14,371 nucleotides of DNA from Chloroflexota bacterium (GTDB taxonomy: Bacteria; Chloroflexota; Dehalococcoidia; JABGRK01), in NCBI GenBank assembly GCA_030665485.1, contig DAOUZV010000011.1, positions 1 through 14,371 on the forward strand, written 5' to 3'. The translations under genes were made by a program, and so were the position numbers. Every line of letters starts with the position of its first letter. Position 1 is the stretch's first letter. Shown piece after piece: positions 13,030-14,371 of this stretch. The notes under the pieces were generated by a model that saw nothing but the letters and a program-made list of their open reading frames with translations, was not told where the DNA came from and made no database searches.

Positions 13030-13500
13030 CTATTCGGGGCTGGCTTCTGATTGTGGCTGTGGTTCTGACTCGTCCTCATCATCCAGATCGTCGAAATCGG
13101 GAACGGCATGCATCAGGCGTCTCGTAGGGTCAAGGCGGTTAATAGCGGAGCTTACCCATATCAGGGTGCCTAGCAGCGCATAGGCAAGCACCGAAGCAAA
13201 GATGTAGTTCTGGGGATAGCGCATAATCCAGGGAATAATAGGATCTCTTTGCGATGTGGGATCGTGCAGCGCAGGGTCCCAGTTGTTGTAAAACCAGTCT
13301 GCTATGCCAGTGCCGATGGGGTTGAGAAACTGGCGCACGTCCTGGCTGCTCATAAGGCTTGTGACAACCCCAAAAACAACGCCTACCAGTACAAAGCCAA
13401 AGTACATGGCCAGGTTCTTTGACAGACTCGTCTTCTTGTCCAGCAGCATGCTGAACACAACCACCATAACCAGATGCACTAACAGAAAAAAATAGGCCAT
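13030..13500 (-). CDS. Three-helix membrane protein with acidic C-terminal tail, unknown function
   Basis: A 156-residue integral membrane protein. Helices are predicted at about residues 2-20, 30-50 and 98-120. Between helices two and three is a roughly 45-residue polar segment with NPIGTGIADWFYNNWDP (60-76), expected on one face of the membrane. The last 25 residues are strongly acidic (FDDLDDEDESEP) and end in a Glu/Gln/Pro-rich stretch. No enzyme motif is visible and I do not recognise a family. I chose the ATG at 13500, preceded by GGAG with a five-base gap, over an ATG at 13554. The 18 residues added by the longer start are Cys-rich and read through a hairpin. The MATE gene lies 76 bases upstream on the same strand. 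Confidence 0.7.
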   Translation of the reverse strand: MAYFFLLVHLVMVVVFSMLLDKKTSLSKNLAMYFGFVLVGVVFGVVTSLMSSQDVRQFLNPIGTGIADWFYNNWDPALHDPTSQRDPIIPWIMRYPQNYIFASVLAYALLGTLIWVSSAINRLDPTRRLMHAVPDFDDLDDEDESEPQPQSEASPE

Positions 13501-13510
13501 CACCGCTCCG

Positions 13511-13538
13511 CAAGAGCACTTTAAAGCAAATGCTCTTG
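13511..13538 (-). promoter_or_regulatory. Hairpin directly in front of the Shine-Dalgarno of the 13500 gene
   Basis: CAAGAGCA (13511-13518) and TGCTCTTG (13531-13538) form a perfect 8-bp stem with a 12-base loop. On the minus strand it ends at the base next to GGAG, the ribosome binding site. No T-run follows, so it is not a normal terminator of the MATE gene. Confidence 0.45.
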
Positions 13539-13576
13539 GTTTATGATATACCATCTGCTACTTGCAAGTCTATTCG

Positions 13577-14371
13577 TCACTTGTCGATGGCATGGGTCGG
13601 CTTGCCCCCATACCACATGTGAAACCTGATGCCCAGCTTGCGGAAGGTGATTGTAAGCCAGATGATAGTGAAGGTAACCGCCAGCGTATCTACCACCGGA
13701 AACACCATCCAGATCCCGCGCTGACCAAAAAGCTCGGTCAGTATGATCACGCCCGGCAGCCACAGCAGCAGATCGGGCGTGGATGTCAGTATCAGCGAGG
13801 CAACCCCCTTGCCCACGCCCTGGAAAAAGTTGGTAAGTGCTATCTGCAGCGTAAGCGCAATAATACCGATTCCAGCTATGCGCAAACCTTGAATCCCCAG
13901 CGTAAGAAACTGCTCTTCTGAGCCGAACATCGACATCACCTGTCTCGGTATGATGAAGGCGATAAGAGCGCATATTATCCCCCATACCACAGCAACCCTT
14001 GCCGACTTGGAGACCACCTCGCCCACACGCTCCAGCTTCCTAGCACCGAAGTTGAACCCTATCAACGGCAGCGTCCCCTGCCCCAGCCCGACCACGGGCA
14101 TGATCACCATGCTGAAGGTGCGCATGATCACGCCGAACACGTTAAGCGTGTTGGCGCCAAATTCAAGGGCTATATTGTTGCTCACCGCAAGCGCTACGGA
14201 CGTACCGCTCATGCGCACGATCGACGCCAAACCAATGCGGTATATCTCAAACACCGTCCTGATATTGGGCATAAAGTACTTGAGATTGAAGCTGAACGAC
14301 GTCTTGCCCATTACAAAGTAGATTACAAACAGCAGTGTGCCTATACCTCGCGCTACGGCGGTGGCAACGGC
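13577..14371 (-). CDS. MATE family efflux transporter, C-terminal part (5' end outside window)
   Basis: The frame is open through base 14371, so this is the last 264 residues of a protein normally about 450 long. The ATG at 14311 is an internal methionine. The visible part contains roughly seven hydrophobic helices. Typical MATE segments of the second half are present: ALEFGANTLNVFGVIMRTFS, then GLGQGTLPLIGFNFGARKLERV, and later IALTNFFQGVGKGVASLILT. MATE proteins export drugs, organic cations or metabolites using a sodium or proton gradient. The GxGQGxxPLIGxNxGA signature, which marks the start of helix 8, and the FQGxG segment are intact. Substrate and coupling ion cannot be read from this fragment. 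A small membrane protein follows 76 bases downstream on the same strand. Confidence 0.87.
   Translation of the reverse strand, partial: AVATAVARGIGTLLFVIYFVMGKTSFSFNLKYFMPNIRTVFEIYRIGLASIVRMSGTSVALAVSNNIALEFGANTLNVFGVIMRTFSMVIMPVVGLGQGTLPLIGFNFGARKLERVGEVVSKSARVAVVWGIICALIAFIIPRQVMSMFGSEEQFLTLGIQGLRIAGIGIIALTLQIALTNFFQGVGKGVASLILTSTPDLLLWLPGVIILTELFGQRGIWMVFPVVDTLAVTFTIIWLTITFRKLGIRFHMWYGGKPTHAIDK

Noticed and set aside
13521..13985. Minus-strand frame overlapping the MATE gene
   Set aside because: It is an out-of-frame reading of the MATE gene, whose signature motifs are in the other frame.

Overview
The window looks like ordinary chromosome from an uncultured member of the Chloroflexota, most likely Dehalococcoidia-like. 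The clues are tandem PAC2-family proteins, an OFA/MCT-type MFS carrier, a CxxC-x17-CxxC zinc-ribbon protein, moderate GC and frequent TTG/GTG starts. This placement is an inference; no rRNA, tRNA or marker gene is visible. I also see no CRISPR array, insertion sequence, integrase or phage gene.

Layout. Positions 1-2342 (+) hold the tail of a probable PAC2 protein, a complete PAC2 protein and an MFS transporter, packed like an operon. A small unknown gene (2351-2623, -) converges on them. Positions 2784-3818 (+) encode a zinc-dependent medium-chain dehydrogenase whose promoter overlaps the longest possible reading frame, so its mRNA is probably leaderless or nearly so. A poorly supported and possibly broken small gene (3815-4084, -) converges on it. 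A single-pass membrane protein follows (4399-4905, +). A class III aminotransferase comes next (5236-6600, +), behind a roughly 175-base leader carrying two tiny ORFs and two mutually exclusive hairpins.

Positions 6654-7987 (+) form a cluster of small metal- or nucleotide-binding proteins: a double zinc-ribbon protein with its own promoter and terminator, a rubredoxin-like protein with extra Cys/His residues, and a two-CBS-domain protein whose natural start may be a non-standard ATA codon. Positions 8083-9714 (-) encode three integral membrane proteins, one of them a divergent PAP2-like protein. Positions 9926-11966 (+) encode a SAM methyltransferase and a metal-dependent amidohydrolase, followed by a strong hairpin. 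Positions 12079-14371 (-) encode a ComER-like pyrroline-5-carboxylate-reductase relative, a three-helix membrane protein and the C-terminal part of a MATE transporter that runs off the window.

The genes do not form one obvious pathway. The dehydrogenase, aminotransferase, amidohydrolase and P5CR relative suggest heterotrophic use of amino acids, amines or peptide-like compounds, with MFS and MATE transporters nearby. The most interesting signals are regulatory: the aminotransferase leader, the leaderless dehydrogenase start, the ATA-start candidate, and several perfect palindromes. I found no convincing new multi-gene defence or mobile system.
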